From Methanoculleus taiwanensis (lineage in GTDB: Archaea > Halobacteriota > Methanomicrobia > Methanomicrobiales > Methanoculleaceae), in assembly GCF_004102725.1 (NCBI RefSeq), contig NZ_LHQS01000002.1, positions 735,984 to 799,983 of the forward strand: 64,000 nt of DNA, given 5' to 3'. The notes under the pieces were generated by a model. It saw only the letters and a program-made list of their open reading frames with translations, ran no database searches and was not told the DNA's origin. A program made the position numbers and the translations under genes. This document shows, in pieces, positions 43,679-53,464 of the stretch (its first letter is position 1; each line of letters starts with the position of its first letter).

Positions 43679-45183
43679 CGCTGCCACCTCCCGCCGAAGA
43701 GCTTCCCGAGATCGATCGCCGAGAGGATGCCGACGACCCGGTTCTCCGTATCCACAACCGGAAGTGCGCTGATATTATTCCTCTCGAGTTTCTGTGCTGC
43801 GATATCGACGGGCTCCTCGGGGGTTGCCTTGAAGACCCTCTTCGTCATGATCTCCCGCACCAGGCGGTGCTTCCCGTCGCCGACGACGGCTTTTGAGATG
43901 TCGTAGGTCGTCACGATCCCGACCAGCACGCCGTTTTTGTCGAGAACCGGCAGATGATTCGTCTCGCCTTTGAGCAGTTTCTTCGCGGCCGTCCGTATCT
44001 CCTCGTCCTCGGTGATGCTGACGACCTTCTTGTTCATGATCTCCCGGACGCGGGGTGCCCGTGCGGTCTCCCGCATCGGGTTGGCTTTTCTGGTCGGGCT
44101 GATCCGCCGCGTGGGGAGTGCGAGTTCCATGCTTCCCGCCTCGATCCAGCGTTTTAGTTCGGCCGCGACCTCCCTGGCCTTCCGGTAGCTCGAGAGGGAC
44201 GAGGTCTGCACCGTCTCGCCTCCTATCTCGACGCTGCCGCTCTTCAGATCCGCGTAGCTGACCTTCTTTACGGACGGGCGGTCGCGCCGCGGCACGCCGT
44301 AGTCGATGACGTCGGTCAGGATATCCTCGTCCCGGACCGCCGTGCTCCTGACGGTTTCGATGTCGATGACCGGAATTGGAACGCCGACGCCGATATAGAG
44401 GGTCACGCCGTAGCCGGTCATCACCGCACCGCGGAGGAACTCCTGGCGCATCTGTTTCATATCGCCCGTCACCATCAGGGTTCCAAACCCGCTTCCCGCA
44501 GAGTGCTGCGTGCCTTCGCCGATGACCATCCCCTGCGCCCCGCCGAGGAAGATCGGCACGCCGCTGCCGATGAGGCGGAACGCCGGGTCGTTCGGGAGTG
44601 GGGAGAGGGCTCCTGCGCCCGAGTAGGTGATATTGCCGCACTTCGGGAGCAGCGTTCCCATGTAGGTCGAGAGCGTCCGGTCGGTTGAGTTTATAGCGGC
44701 GTTGTAGCGCTGGTAGGAGTTCCTGGGGTTGACCATGATCGCCTGGTTCAGCTCTTCGAGAAGGAGCTCCGTCGTGATCGTACGCCGCGGGTAGCAGTCG
44801 GTTCCGTGAGACGTCGCCTTGAGCTCGACGGTGTTTCCGGCGACCAGATCCTCGAGGACGTGGGCGCCGCCGTACGCATCGCCGAGGCTCGCCGAACCCT
44901 GCGTTGCGCCGAGGTACGCGTCGACCGCGGCGATCCCGCCGTAGGCCTCCACGTCGTTGAGCCAGACCCGCTGCATCCGTATCGGGGGATCGGCATGTCC
45001 GAAGTTGAAGAACGCACCCGACGAGCACATTGCCCCGAATGTTCCTGTCGTGACGACATCGACCTCGTTAAGCGCTCCCTCCTCCCCGAGTTCGTCGACG
45101 ATGGCGGGCATCTCTTCGGCCGTGACGACCCGTGCGCTGCCATCGCGGATTCGGGAATTAATGATCGCGAGGGATTTTTCCAT
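43675..45183 (-). CDS. Homocysteine biosynthesis protein, DUF39 plus two CBS domains (MA1821-type)
   Basis: A 502-residue protein. Residues 1-360 are the DUF39 domain with the conserved Cys-containing stretch DVVTTGTFGAMCSSGAFFNFGHADPP and KATSHGTDCYPRR. Residues about 385-502 are a CBS pair (REIMNKKVVSITEDE, REIMTKRVFKATPEEP). This is the methanogen protein that with its NIL-ferredoxin converts aspartate semialdehyde to homocysteine. A TATA box (CCTATAAATATTC on the minus strand, 45205-45217) and GAGG precede the start. CBS pairs suggest adenosyl-ligand control. Confidence 0.94.
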   Translation of the reverse strand: MEKSLAIINSRIRDGSARVVTAEEMPAIVDELGEEGALNEVDVVTTGTFGAMCSSGAFFNFGHADPPIRMQRVWLNDVEAYGGIAAVDAYLGATQGSASLGDAYGGAHVLEDLVAGNTVELKATSHGTDCYPRRTITTELLLEELNQAIMVNPRNSYQRYNAAINSTDRTLSTYMGTLLPKCGNITYSGAGALSPLPNDPAFRLIGSGVPIFLGGAQGMVIGEGTQHSAGSGFGTLMVTGDMKQMRQEFLRGAVMTGYGVTLYIGVGVPIPVIDIETVRSTAVRDEDILTDVIDYGVPRRDRPSVKKVSYADLKSGSVEIGGETVQTSSLSSYRKAREVAAELKRWIEAGSMELALPTRRISPTRKANPMRETARAPRVREIMNKKVVSITEDEEIRTAAKKLLKGETNHLPVLDKNGVLVGIVTTYDISKAVVGDGKHRLVREIMTKRVFKATPEEPVDIAAQKLERNNISALPVVDTENRVVGILSAIDLGKLFGGRWQR

Positions 45184-45204
45184 GAGTATATGTCCTCATG
45201 AGAA

Positions 45205-45217
45205 TATTTATAGGTGT
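45205..45217 (-). promoter_or_regulatory. TATA box of the homocysteine operon
   Basis: CCTATAAATATTC (minus strand) is centred about 27 bases before the ATG at 45183, so the leader is nearly absent even though a GAGG lies within it. The same 90-base gap also carries the rightward promoter of the Nif3-like gene. Confidence 0.55.
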
Positions 45218-45274
45218 TGGCTATTACTTTGAGTAATATGACGTATTTTATCCGATGGTTGCACAGGAATACGT

Positions 45275-45982
45275 ATGGATATTGGCAGGTTTATCCAGGA
45301 GATGGAACGGGTTGCTCCCCCGTGCCTCGCTGAAGAGTTCGATACCGGGCGTATCGGGCTTATCGTCGAGGGGAGGACGGAGATCGGGACGGTCGCTGCC
45401 GCTCTCGACGCCACACCGGCCGTCGTCGACAGAGCCATCGCTCTCAGGGCGGATATGCTGGTCGTGCACCACACGCCGCTCTGGCAGCCGGTCAGCGCTG
45501 TCCGGGGCGGAACGATGCACCTCCTCCGCCGGATCCTCGGTGCGGAGCTGAACCTCTACGTCATGCACACGAACTTCGACCGTGCCCCGGGCGGGGTCAA
45601 CGACACCCTCGCCTCGATCCTCGGCCTTACGAATACCGCCCCCCTCTCGCTTGGCGTCGTGGGGGACTGCCGCCTCTCCCTTGAGGAGATCCGAGGGCTC
45701 CTCCCGCCGGGGGGGCTACGCATCTTCGGCGAGATCGATACCCTTCACCGGCTCGCCGTCGTCGGCGGGAGCGGGTTTGACCCGGCGATCATCGGTGAAG
45801 CGGCAGTCCTCGGAGCGGATGCATTCCTCTCCGCCGAGCTGAAACACAGCGTCGGGCGGGCAGCTCCCATTCCCTGCATCGAGGCGACGCACTACGCTCT
45901 CGAGGCACCGGCGATGGAAGCACTTGCGGCCCGCATGAGCTGGCATTTTATCCCCGATCCACCATACGTGGTACTGCTGTGA
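45275..45982 (+). CDS. Nif3-like dinuclear metal centre protein
   Basis: A 235-residue protein of the Nif3/YbgI family, which forms toroidal hexamers with a two-metal site. Conserved segments: MLVVHHTPLW, LYVMHTNFDRAPGGVND and ATHYALEAPAMEALA. AGGAAT precedes the ATG. GTP cyclohydrolase-like roles have been suggested for the family but are not established. Its stop overlaps the start of the SWIM protein. Confidence 0.92.
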   Translation: MDIGRFIQEMERVAPPCLAEEFDTGRIGLIVEGRTEIGTVAAALDATPAVVDRAIALRADMLVVHHTPLWQPVSAVRGGTMHLLRRILGAELNLYVMHTNFDRAPGGVNDTLASILGLTNTAPLSLGVVGDCRLSLEEIRGLLPPGGLRIFGEIDTLHRLAVVGGSGFDPAIIGEAAVLGADAFLSAELKHSVGRAAPIPCIEATHYALEAPAMEALAARMSWHFIPDPPYVVLL

Positions 45983-46299
45983 TGAACGAACTGTGGCCGG
46001 GTGCCGACCGGGAGTGCATTCTCGATGCGGAGTACCGCGACCGTATCGTCCGGGCGCACAGAGAGCGGGGGCGCAAAGCCCTCCGGGCGGTGGAAGAGGG
46101 ACGGGTGAAACGCTACCTCGACTTCTTCGTCGTCGTCGGGCGGAGCGACGAGTACGTCGTGGAAGCGGACTTCTGCACCTGCAGCGATTTCGTCTTTCGC
46201 GGCTGCGAGTGCTGGCACATTCTCGCCGTCCGGATAGCGGAGGAGACGGGGCTTTTTGAGCCGTTCGATATCTGGTATCAGGACACCTGGAAGCCGTAA
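45982..46299 (+). CDS. SWIM zinc finger protein
   Basis: A 105-residue protein with CTCSDFVFRGCECWHILA, the CXCXnCXH SWIM motif, in a small alpha/beta domain. The ATG overlaps the Nif3 stop (TGATG), so they are coupled. In archaea small SWIM proteins are poorly characterised and some act in recombination; no function is assigned. Confidence 0.88.
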   Translation: MNELWPGADRECILDAEYRDRIVRAHRERGRKALRAVEEGRVKRYLDFFVVVGRSDEYVVEADFCTCSDFVFRGCECWHILAVRIAEETGLFEPFDIWYQDTWKP

Positions 46300-46361
46300 T
46301 CGGTCGAGTCCAAACACATTTATCGTTCGCAGAAGAATAGATTATTAATACGTGATTCTCA

Positions 46362-49103
46362 ATGCTCGAAGAAGAATATACGCTTGACTATTTTAAATCC
46401 CAGGGCCTTGAGCGGAAGGTATGCAAAAAGTGCGGGGCGGCATTCTGGACACGGGATCCGGAACGGGAGTTCTGCGGAGACGCTCCCTGCGTGCACTACG
46501 ACTTCATCGGTAATCCGGTCTTCACCCCCCACACCGTCGATGAGATGCGCGAAGCATTTCTCTCCTTCTTTGAACGCCACGGGCATACACGGCTCGAACG
46601 CTATCCGGTGGCCGCCCGGTGGAGAGACGATATCTATCTGACGATCGCATCCATCGCAGACTTCCAGCCCTATGTGACGAGCGGCGTCGTGCCGCCCCCG
46701 GCAAACCCGCTGACCATATCCCAGCCCTGCATCCGGCTTAATGATCTCGATTCGGTTGGCCGGTCAGGCCGCCACCTGACGCAGTTTGAGATGATGGCGC
46801 ACCACGCCTTCAACACCCCGCACGAGGATATCTACTGGAAGGACGAGACGGTCGCTCTCTGCGAGGAGTTCATCGCCTCTATCGGGGGCAATCTCGATGC
46901 CGTCACCTATAAGGAACACCCGTGGATCGGCGGCGGCAATGCCGGGCCTTCCGTTGAGGTGCTGATCGGCGGACTCGAGGTCGCGACGCTCGTCTTCATG
47001 AACCTCGGGCGGCAGAAGACTGCCCGCCCGCCTATCGAACTCGAAGGTACTCCCTACTACCCGATGGATCTCCGGATCGTCGATACCGGGTACGGCCTTG
47101 AACGGTTCGTCTGGGCGTCCCGGGGTTCGCCGACGATATACGATGCGGTCTTCCCCGAGATGGTGAGCCGCCTGATGCACTCGGCAAACCTCGAGTATCT
47201 CCTCGACAACGACGAGTTCACGACGATCCTCGGGATGAACGCCCGGTTTGCCGGCGTCATGGATATCTCGGGAACGAACCTCATCAACCTCCGGAGGAGG
47301 GTGGCGGAGGCGATCGACGTCCCGATCGAGAAGCTCGAGCGGATGATCGGCCCCATCGAGAAGGTCTACGCCGTCGCCGACCATACCCGGTGCCTCGCCT
47401 ACATGCTCGGCGACTGCATCGTCCCGTCGAACGTCCGCGAGGGATACCTCGCCCGCCTGGTGCTCCGCCGGACGCTCCGGATGATGAACGATCTTGCGAT
47501 GGACGAGGATATCGCCGACCTGATCGAGCAGCAGATGCGGATCGTGGGCCTGGACTCCTTCGACCAGGATCTCGACGTCGTCCGGGAGATCGTCGGAAAC
47601 GAGGTCGGCAAGTACGCGACCACGCTCGAGCGCGGAACCCGCACCGTCCAGAAGCTCGCGAAGACCTACACGCAGAAGCAGGAGCCCATCCCCCTCGCCG
47701 AGGTGATCACGCTCTACGACTCGCACGGCATTCCGCCCGAACTGGTCAGAGAGGTTGCCGGAGCCGAGGGAGCCACCGTCGAGGTGCCCGACAACTTCTA
47801 CTCCCTGATCGCCGATCTCCACTCCGAGTCGCAGAAGGATGAGGGAACCGACCCGCTTGCCGCATACCGCGAGCGGGCGGACGCGCTCCCGCCGACGAAG
47901 AAGCTCTACTACGAGCAGACAGCGGAGATCGAGTTCGAGGCGATGGTGCTCGACCAGTTCGACGGCTATGTCGTCCTCGACCAGACGCTCTTCTATCCGG
48001 AAGGCGGCGGCCAGCCGTCCGATACCGGAACCCTCGTCACCTCGGACAGCATGGTCAGGGTCGACGAAGCCGTCAAGCTCGGCGAGGTCATCCTGCACCA
48101 CACCAGGGGCGGGAGCCTGAAACGGGGCGAGCGGGTCAAGGGCATGGTCGACGAGGAGCGGCGCCGGTCGCTGATGCGGCACCACACGGCGACGCACGTC
48201 CTGCTTCACGCCGCAAAGGAGGTGCTCGGAGCGCACATCCACCAGGCCGGCGCCCAGAAGGGAAGCGAGACCTCGCGGCTCGATATCAGGCACTACCGCC
48301 ACATCACGCCCGATGAACTGAAACGGATCGAGGTGGCCGCGAACCGGATGGTGATGGCCGATCTTCCGATCGCCATCCGGATCGAGGAGCGCACCAAAGC
48401 CGAGCAGAAGTACGGGTTCACCCTCTACCAGGGAGGCGTGCCTCCCGGACGGGATATCCGGACGGTGCAGGTCGGCGGCGACGTCCAGGCGTGTGCGGGA
48501 ACGCACTGCCGCACGACCGGCGAGATAGGGCCGATCGCGATCGTCACCGTCGAGCATATCCAGGACGGCGTCGAGCGGATCGTCTTTGCCGCGGGTGTGG
48601 CGGCGGTCCACTACATGCAGCACGTCGGCGATCTCCTGAATAGTGCCGCCGACGTGGTGAGCGTCCAGCCCGAGTACCTCCCGGCAACGGTGACCCGGTT
48701 CTTCTCGGAGTGGAAGGAGCAGAAGAAGGAGATCGAGCGGCTGGCGCAGAAGGTCGTCGAGCTCGAGAAGAAGGACCTCGAAGGAGAGGTCGTCGGCGGC
48801 GTGCAGGTCGTCGTAAAAAGGATCGATGCGGCCGCAAAAGAGCTCGTCGCCCTTGCGGGCAGCATCGCGGAGGCGGGCGGTGTCGCCCTCCTCGTCGGCG
48901 TAAACGAGAAAGCGACCGTCGTTGCGACGAGCGGTAATCCGGCCGTCAATGCGGCGGATATCGTGAAGGAAGTCACCGGCATCCTCGGCGGCCGTGGCGG
49001 CGGGAAACCGAACCTCGCCCAGGGCGCCGGGCCCGATACGTCCCGGGTCGAGCAGGCGCTCGAGACAGGGCGACAGCAGATCATCGAAGCACTCCATGGC
49101 TGA
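46362..49103 (+). CDS. alaS: Alanyl-tRNA synthetase
   Basis: A 913-residue class II synthetase with an archaeal N-terminal zinc-finger-like start (KVCKKCGAAFWT, EFCGD). Catalytic motifs, the tRNA-recognition domain, the editing site (HHTATHVLLHAA and CAGTHC) and the C-Ala oligomerisation domain (VALVAS-like, AGGVALLVGVNEKATVVATSG; GGGKPNLAQGAG) are all present. A TATA-like element (46334-46345) gives a very short leader. The start of the next gene overlaps its end by 8 bases. Confidence 0.97.
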   Translation: MLEEEYTLDYFKSQGLERKVCKKCGAAFWTRDPEREFCGDAPCVHYDFIGNPVFTPHTVDEMREAFLSFFERHGHTRLERYPVAARWRDDIYLTIASIADFQPYVTSGVVPPPANPLTISQPCIRLNDLDSVGRSGRHLTQFEMMAHHAFNTPHEDIYWKDETVALCEEFIASIGGNLDAVTYKEHPWIGGGNAGPSVEVLIGGLEVATLVFMNLGRQKTARPPIELEGTPYYPMDLRIVDTGYGLERFVWASRGSPTIYDAVFPEMVSRLMHSANLEYLLDNDEFTTILGMNARFAGVMDISGTNLINLRRRVAEAIDVPIEKLERMIGPIEKVYAVADHTRCLAYMLGDCIVPSNVREGYLARLVLRRTLRMMNDLAMDEDIADLIEQQMRIVGLDSFDQDLDVVREIVGNEVGKYATTLERGTRTVQKLAKTYTQKQEPIPLAEVITLYDSHGIPPELVREVAGAEGATVEVPDNFYSLIADLHSESQKDEGTDPLAAYRERADALPPTKKLYYEQTAEIEFEAMVLDQFDGYVVLDQTLFYPEGGGQPSDTGTLVTSDSMVRVDEAVKLGEVILHHTRGGSLKRGERVKGMVDEERRRSLMRHHTATHVLLHAAKEVLGAHIHQAGAQKGSETSRLDIRHYRHITPDELKRIEVAANRMVMADLPIAIRIEERTKAEQKYGFTLYQGGVPPGRDIRTVQVGGDVQACAGTHCRTTGEIGPIAIVTVEHIQDGVERIVFAAGVAAVHYMQHVGDLLNSAADVVSVQPEYLPATVTRFFSEWKEQKKEIERLAQKVVELEKKDLEGEVVGGVQVVVKRIDAAAKELVALAGSIAEAGGVALLVGVNEKATVVATSGNPAVNAADIVKEVTGILGGRGGGKPNLAQGAGPDTSRVEQALETGRQQIIEALHG

Positions 49104-49737
49104 AGACGTTGTTGTACTTCAATCCGGCGACGAGCGGGCGCAGAGGATCGCCAAAGCCATGGCGAGCCAGACCGCCAACGATATGATCCAGGCGTTCGGC
49201 GCACGGTCGATGTCCTCGACGGAGGTTGCCGGGCACCTCAAGATCCCGGTGACGACGGCGACCTACCATATCGAGAACCTGCTCGACGCCGGGATCCTCG
49301 AGGTGACCGATACCCGCTGGAGCAAGAAAGGGCGCGAGGTCAAGGTCTACGGTCTCACGAACCAGGTGCTGATCATCGCGCCGCCGGTGAGCGATCTCCG
49401 GTCGGTCTTACAGAAGTATACGGCGCTCTTTGCGATCGTCGCACTCGCGAGCCTCGCCCTCCTCGGTATCCTGCCGGTGCTCCTCCCCGGGAGCGACGGT
49501 GCCATGCCGGCGCCGACGGCGGCACCGCTTATGGGGGCCGGGGAAAAGGCGGCCGATCAGTTCGGGATCACCGAGTCGAGAGTTGCTAACGTTCCCTTCG
49601 CTTCCATCTCCATCCACGATCTCGTGATGGCGTTCTTCTTCGGCGGATGCCTCGTGGTCTTTGCGCTGATGATCTACGAGATCCACTACTGGTGGCGGTC
49701 GTCGCCCGGCTATGCCGCCCGAAGAAAGAATAACTGA
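49096..49737 (+). CDS. Membrane-anchored winged-helix protein
   Basis: A 213-residue protein. The N-terminal ArsR-like winged helix is SGDERAQRIAKAMASQTANDMIQAFGARSMSSTEVAGHLKIPVTTATYHIENLLDAGIL; two transmembrane helices follow (ALFAIVALASLALLGILPVLLP and LVMAFFFGGCLVVFALMIY). The start overlaps alaS by 8 bases. This type of HTH-plus-membrane protein is frequent in Methanomicrobiales and haloarchaea; the signal sensed is unknown. Confidence 0.85.
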   Translation: MAEDVVVLQSGDERAQRIAKAMASQTANDMIQAFGARSMSSTEVAGHLKIPVTTATYHIENLLDAGILEVTDTRWSKKGREVKVYGLTNQVLIIAPPVSDLRSVLQKYTALFAIVALASLALLGILPVLLPGSDGAMPAPTAAPLMGAGEKAADQFGITESRVANVPFASISIHDLVMAFFFGGCLVVFALMIYEIHYWWRSSPGYAARRKNN

Positions 49738-50038
49738 TACTCTTTTTTGCCCCTCTGTTCGTTTCCGGAGGTGCGGTTCATCCTCCCCATATGGTAGGAA
49801 CCATCCGCGGAGAGATCTGCTGCACTGCACGGATCAGGGCTATCGCACCGGGCGGGTGAGCAGCCCCAGTCCTGCCGGCGTGTTCCGGGATACATCCGCC
49901 TGAGCATGGCCAAACCTCGGGCTACCGGATCACTGTTTCTGCGCTGCCCACCAGCGAGGAGGGGGCACAGGGCTTCATGAACACCGGGTGAAAGGCCGTC
50001 TGCCGCTTCCGGCATGACGTGAAAAAAGAGAGTGTTTT
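49738..50038. other. Intergenic region, 301 bases
   Basis: I see no gene or clear structure. T-rich stretches at both ends (49741-49747 and 50032-50038) are probable transcription stop signals for the convergent genes. Confidence 0.4.
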
Positions 50039-51343
50039 TTACATCCGTTTCCGGACGACGAAGATCATGCCGAGGACTGCAAGAGCGCCGAGCGCCGCGA
50101 AGGGCAGTGCACCGGACTGGGTCGGGGTTGTGACCGGGTTTAAGGATGCCGAGACGTAGCTCGTGCTGTCGGCGTTCACCTGCACGCTGTCGGACCAGTC
50201 CTGGTAGCCGGAGACCTGCACCTTCACGACGTGCGACCCTGTGGAGACGCCCGTCAGGGTCAGGGGGGAGACGCCCTTATAGGCGTTGTCGAGGTAGACG
50301 TTCGCACCTGCAGGCGAGGACGAGACTGAGATCGAACCGGCCGGGCCCGGCGGGAGCGGGGTCATCGCAGCGTTGATGGGTGTGGTCGTGCCGGACTGGA
50401 CGGTCACGGAGGTCGAGTACTCCTGGTAGCCGGAGAGCGACAGGGTCACCGTGTGGCTTCCCGCGGTGACGCCGCTGACGACGAGCGCCTGGGTGGCGGA
50501 GGTCTGTCCCTGGTAGACACCGTCAACGGAGACGCTTGCACCGGTGGGCGACGAGCTGACGGAGATGTATCCGGGGTTCTGCGCCGGGATCGGGTTCATC
50601 TGAGCGTTCACGTACGAGGTGACGCCGGGGGAGACCGTCACGGTCGTCTTCCAGTCGTAAAAGCCGTTCATGTCGAGCTCGATGACGTGGCTCTTTGCAG
50701 AGACGCTCGAGAGGGTCAGGGGCGTCTTGCCCTTGTAGGAGGCGTCCATGTAGACGTAGGCGCCCGACGGGTTCGAGGAGATGACGATCGATCCCGGCTG
50801 CGCGATGGCCTGCAGCGGGAAGAGGACGTTCGTCGTCTGGCCTGCACTCACCGAGACGGTCGTCGGGTAGGGCTGGTAGCCGCTCATGTCCGCTTCAATC
50901 TGGTAGCTGCCCGGGGTGACGCTGCTGATCGTCAGCGGGGTGACGCCGCGGTAGTTGCCGTTTAAGTAGATGGCAGCTCCCGAGGGGGTCGAGGTCGCAT
51001 AGATCGAACCGCTCGTTGCCAGAGGGTTCAGCGTGACGTAGACGTCGACGGTCTCTCCTGCGGCAGGTTCGCCCGGAAGGCCTCCGGCCGCCGACTGGTA
51101 GCCCGGCATCTCGAGCCGGTAGGCCTGGTACGGAGTTCCTGTCGTGTAGACCGGTACCGAGAGGACACCCTGGGCGATCTCGCCCTTGTATCCGCCGTCG
51201 ATATAGACTGATGCACCGTTGACGTTGCAGTGGAAGGTGTACCAGCCTTCGCTCCCCCCGATGCTCGCTGCCGAAGCTGTGGAGGCACCGGCACAGAGGA
51301 CGAGCAGGGCCAGTCCGATAATTGCTGTTCGGTTTGTTATCAT
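50039..51343 (-). CDS. Surface protein with five PEGA repeats
   Basis: A 434-residue exported protein with an N-terminal signal peptide (IIGLALLVLCAGASTASAA), one diverged and four clear PEGA domains (pattern SVSSSPxGAxVYxDxxYKGxTPLTLxxVxxG, each about 75 residues) and a C-terminal hydrophobic anchor FAALGALAVLGMIFVVRKRM preceded by a short Thr/Pro spacer. This tripartite end is like archaeal sorting/anchor signals. It is a cell-envelope protein of unknown partner. Confidence 0.88.
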   Translation of the reverse strand: MITNRTAIIGLALLVLCAGASTASAASIGGSEGWYTFHCNVNGASVYIDGGYKGEIAQGVLSVPVYTTGTPYQAYRLEMPGYQSAAGGLPGEPAAGETVDVYVTLNPLATSGSIYATSTPSGAAIYLNGNYRGVTPLTISSVTPGSYQIEADMSGYQPYPTTVSVSAGQTTNVLFPLQAIAQPGSIVISSNPSGAYVYMDASYKGKTPLTLSSVSAKSHVIELDMNGFYDWKTTVTVSPGVTSYVNAQMNPIPAQNPGYISVSSSPTGASVSVDGVYQGQTSATQALVVSGVTAGSHTVTLSLSGYQEYSTSVTVQSGTTTPINAAMTPLPPGPAGSISVSSSPAGANVYLDNAYKGVSPLTLTGVSTGSHVVKVQVSGYQDWSDSVQVNADSTSYVSASLNPVTTPTQSGALPFAALGALAVLGMIFVVRKRM

Positions 51344-51581
51344 TCTTCTCTCTCCGAAAAATACAATTATGAGGTATTGTTTTTGCTCTATTATTCCTTT
51401 CTATAACTTTTCTTGAAAATCTATTCGTTATACGGGATATCGGGTGATTTAATCCCTTATCCGGGACGCGCCTCCCCGGAGACGCAGAAGGGCCCTACCT
51501 GCTGGTATGCATCTGCCCGGGGGGCATGTGGTGCAGGAACAAATGAAAACAGTAATTATCTGCACCACCGACCTGTTCTGC

Positions 51582-53432
51582 ATGGTGCGATATTCGGTCA
51601 CTATGCACGATGCCCTTGCCGGGAGGATCGACGAGGCGCGTGAAACCCGCGGTCTCTCCCGCTCGGAATGGATCAACGAGGTCTGCAGATCCTTCCTCGA
51701 CGGTGCACCCACCTTCGGCGACCAGAGAGCGATCGCGGCCTCGCCCGGCAACGGGGGTGCGGTCTCCGGGAAGAAGCATGCTATGGACGATTATGACGAG
51801 ACGTGCGCGGACTTCTCGATCCACGTTCCGAAGTACTTCAACTTCGGCTACGACGTCATCGACCGGTGGGCGGAGACCGACCGGAACAAGCTCGCGATGA
51901 TCTGGGTGAACCAGGAAGGGGAGGAGAAGAAGTACTCCTTCCGGGACTTGAAGAACCTCTCGAACGGGGCGGCGAACATTCTGCTGAAGTACGGGATCAT
52001 GAAGGGCGACCGCGTCATGCTCATGCTCCCCCGGGTGCCGGAGTGGTGGATCTTCGTCCTCGCCCTCACGAAGCTCGGTGCGGTCTTCTGCCCCTGCCCG
52101 ACGATGCTGACGCCGAAAGACATCAAGTACCGGGTCAATGCCGGGAAGTTCAAGATGGTCATCACGAACAGCGAGAACGCGGAGAAGGTCGACGCGATCT
52201 GCGACGAGTGCCCGACCCTGACGAAGCGGTTCCTGGTGGACGGCGAACGGCCGGGGTGGGCGAGCTACCCGCACGAGATCGACTATCCCGCACGGGTATC
52301 GCACCACTCGGTGAGTATGCCCGTCGAGAGGAAGACCAAGGCCACCGATCCGATGCTGATCTACTTCACCTCGGGGACGACCGGGCAGGCGAAGATGGTG
52401 CTGCACGATCAGAGCTACCCGCTCGGCCATATCGTGACCGCCGGGCTCTGGCAGGACGTCAACGAACACGACCTCCACTTCACCTTCTCGGATACCGGGT
52501 GGGCGAAGTGCGCCTGGGGCAAGATCTTCGGGCAGTGGATCCAGGGTGCCTGCCTCTTCATCTACGATATCAAAGGCCGGTTCGAGGCGACGGAACTCCT
52601 CCCCCTCATCGAGAAGTACGAGGTCACCACCCTCTGCTGCCCCCCGACGGTCTACCGGATGCTGATCCTCGCCGACCTCGACAAGTTCGATTTCCGCGAC
52701 CTGCGCCACTGCTGCAGTGCGGGCGAGCCGCTCAACCCCGAGGTTATCCGGGTCTGGAAGGAAGGGACCGGGCTTACCATCTACGAGGGCTATGGCCAGA
52801 CCGAGACGGCCTGCTGTATCGCGACGTTCCCGTGCATGAAGAATAAACCGGGCTCGATGGGAAAACCGTCCCCGGGATGGCATATCGAACTCCACGACGA
52901 CGACGGCACTCCGGTCGGCGTGCGCAAGGAAGGAAGGATCGCGATCAAGCTCGACCCCCGGCCGCCGGGGCTCTTCGTCGAGTACCTCGACAACCCGGAC
53001 GCGAACCGGGAGTCGTTCGTGAACGGCTACTACTACACCGGCGATAAAGCCTACATGGACGAGGACGGCTACTTCTGGTTCGTCGGCCGCGACGACGACG
53101 TCATCAAGAGCTCCGGGTATCGTATCGGCCCCTTCGAGGTCGAGAGCGCGCTCCTCGAGCACCCGGCGGTGCAGGAGTCCGCCGTCGTCGGGTCGCCCGA
53201 TCTCCTCCGCGGGATGATCGTCAAGGCGTTCGTCGTCTTGAACCCGGGGTTCGAGCCCTCCGAGTCGCTGGTGAGGGATCTGCAGGGATACGTGCGCCGC
53301 ACGACCGCCCCCTACAAGTACCCCCGGTCGATCGAGTTCGTGAAGGAACTCCCGAAAACCCTCTCCGGCAAGATCCAGCGGAACATTCTCCGGGAGCAGG
53401 AACTGAAGCGCAGCGCGAATAACCAGGAATAA
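51582..53432 (+). CDS. Ribbon-helix-helix / acyl-CoA synthetase fusion
   Basis: A 616-residue protein. Residues 1-45 (MVRYSVTMHDALAGRIDEAR, ETRGLSRSEWINEVCRSFL) form a typical RHH DNA-binding unit; about 20 linker residues lead to an AMP-forming acyl-CoA synthetase with IYFTSGTTGQAKMV, SAGEPLNPEV, YEGYGQTE, FVGRDDDVIKSSGYRIGP and the catalytic Lys in LPKTLSGKIQRN. The frame is open throughout. ATG 51582 is 26 bases after an AT-rich box (51550-51560); ATG 51543, with AGGA, is the alternative. A separate start for the enzyme at ATG 51783 is possible. Acid substrate unknown. Confidence 0.85.
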   Translation: MVRYSVTMHDALAGRIDEARETRGLSRSEWINEVCRSFLDGAPTFGDQRAIAASPGNGGAVSGKKHAMDDYDETCADFSIHVPKYFNFGYDVIDRWAETDRNKLAMIWVNQEGEEKKYSFRDLKNLSNGAANILLKYGIMKGDRVMLMLPRVPEWWIFVLALTKLGAVFCPCPTMLTPKDIKYRVNAGKFKMVITNSENAEKVDAICDECPTLTKRFLVDGERPGWASYPHEIDYPARVSHHSVSMPVERKTKATDPMLIYFTSGTTGQAKMVLHDQSYPLGHIVTAGLWQDVNEHDLHFTFSDTGWAKCAWGKIFGQWIQGACLFIYDIKGRFEATELLPLIEKYEVTTLCCPPTVYRMLILADLDKFDFRDLRHCCSAGEPLNPEVIRVWKEGTGLTIYEGYGQTETACCIATFPCMKNKPGSMGKPSPGWHIELHDDDGTPVGVRKEGRIAIKLDPRPPGLFVEYLDNPDANRESFVNGYYYTGDKAYMDEDGYFWFVGRDDDVIKSSGYRIGPFEVESALLEHPAVQESAVVGSPDLLRGMIVKAFVVLNPGFEPSESLVRDLQGYVRRTTAPYKYPRSIEFVKELPKTLSGKIQRNILREQELKRSANNQE

Positions 53433-53464
53433 CTTTTTTCCGAAAAGAATGGATCTGCTGCTCT

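Noticed and set aside
46764-49097. 777-codon minus-strand frame opposite alaS
   Set aside because: Shadow of alaS; composition is Asp/Leu/Arg-biased with no recognisable domain.
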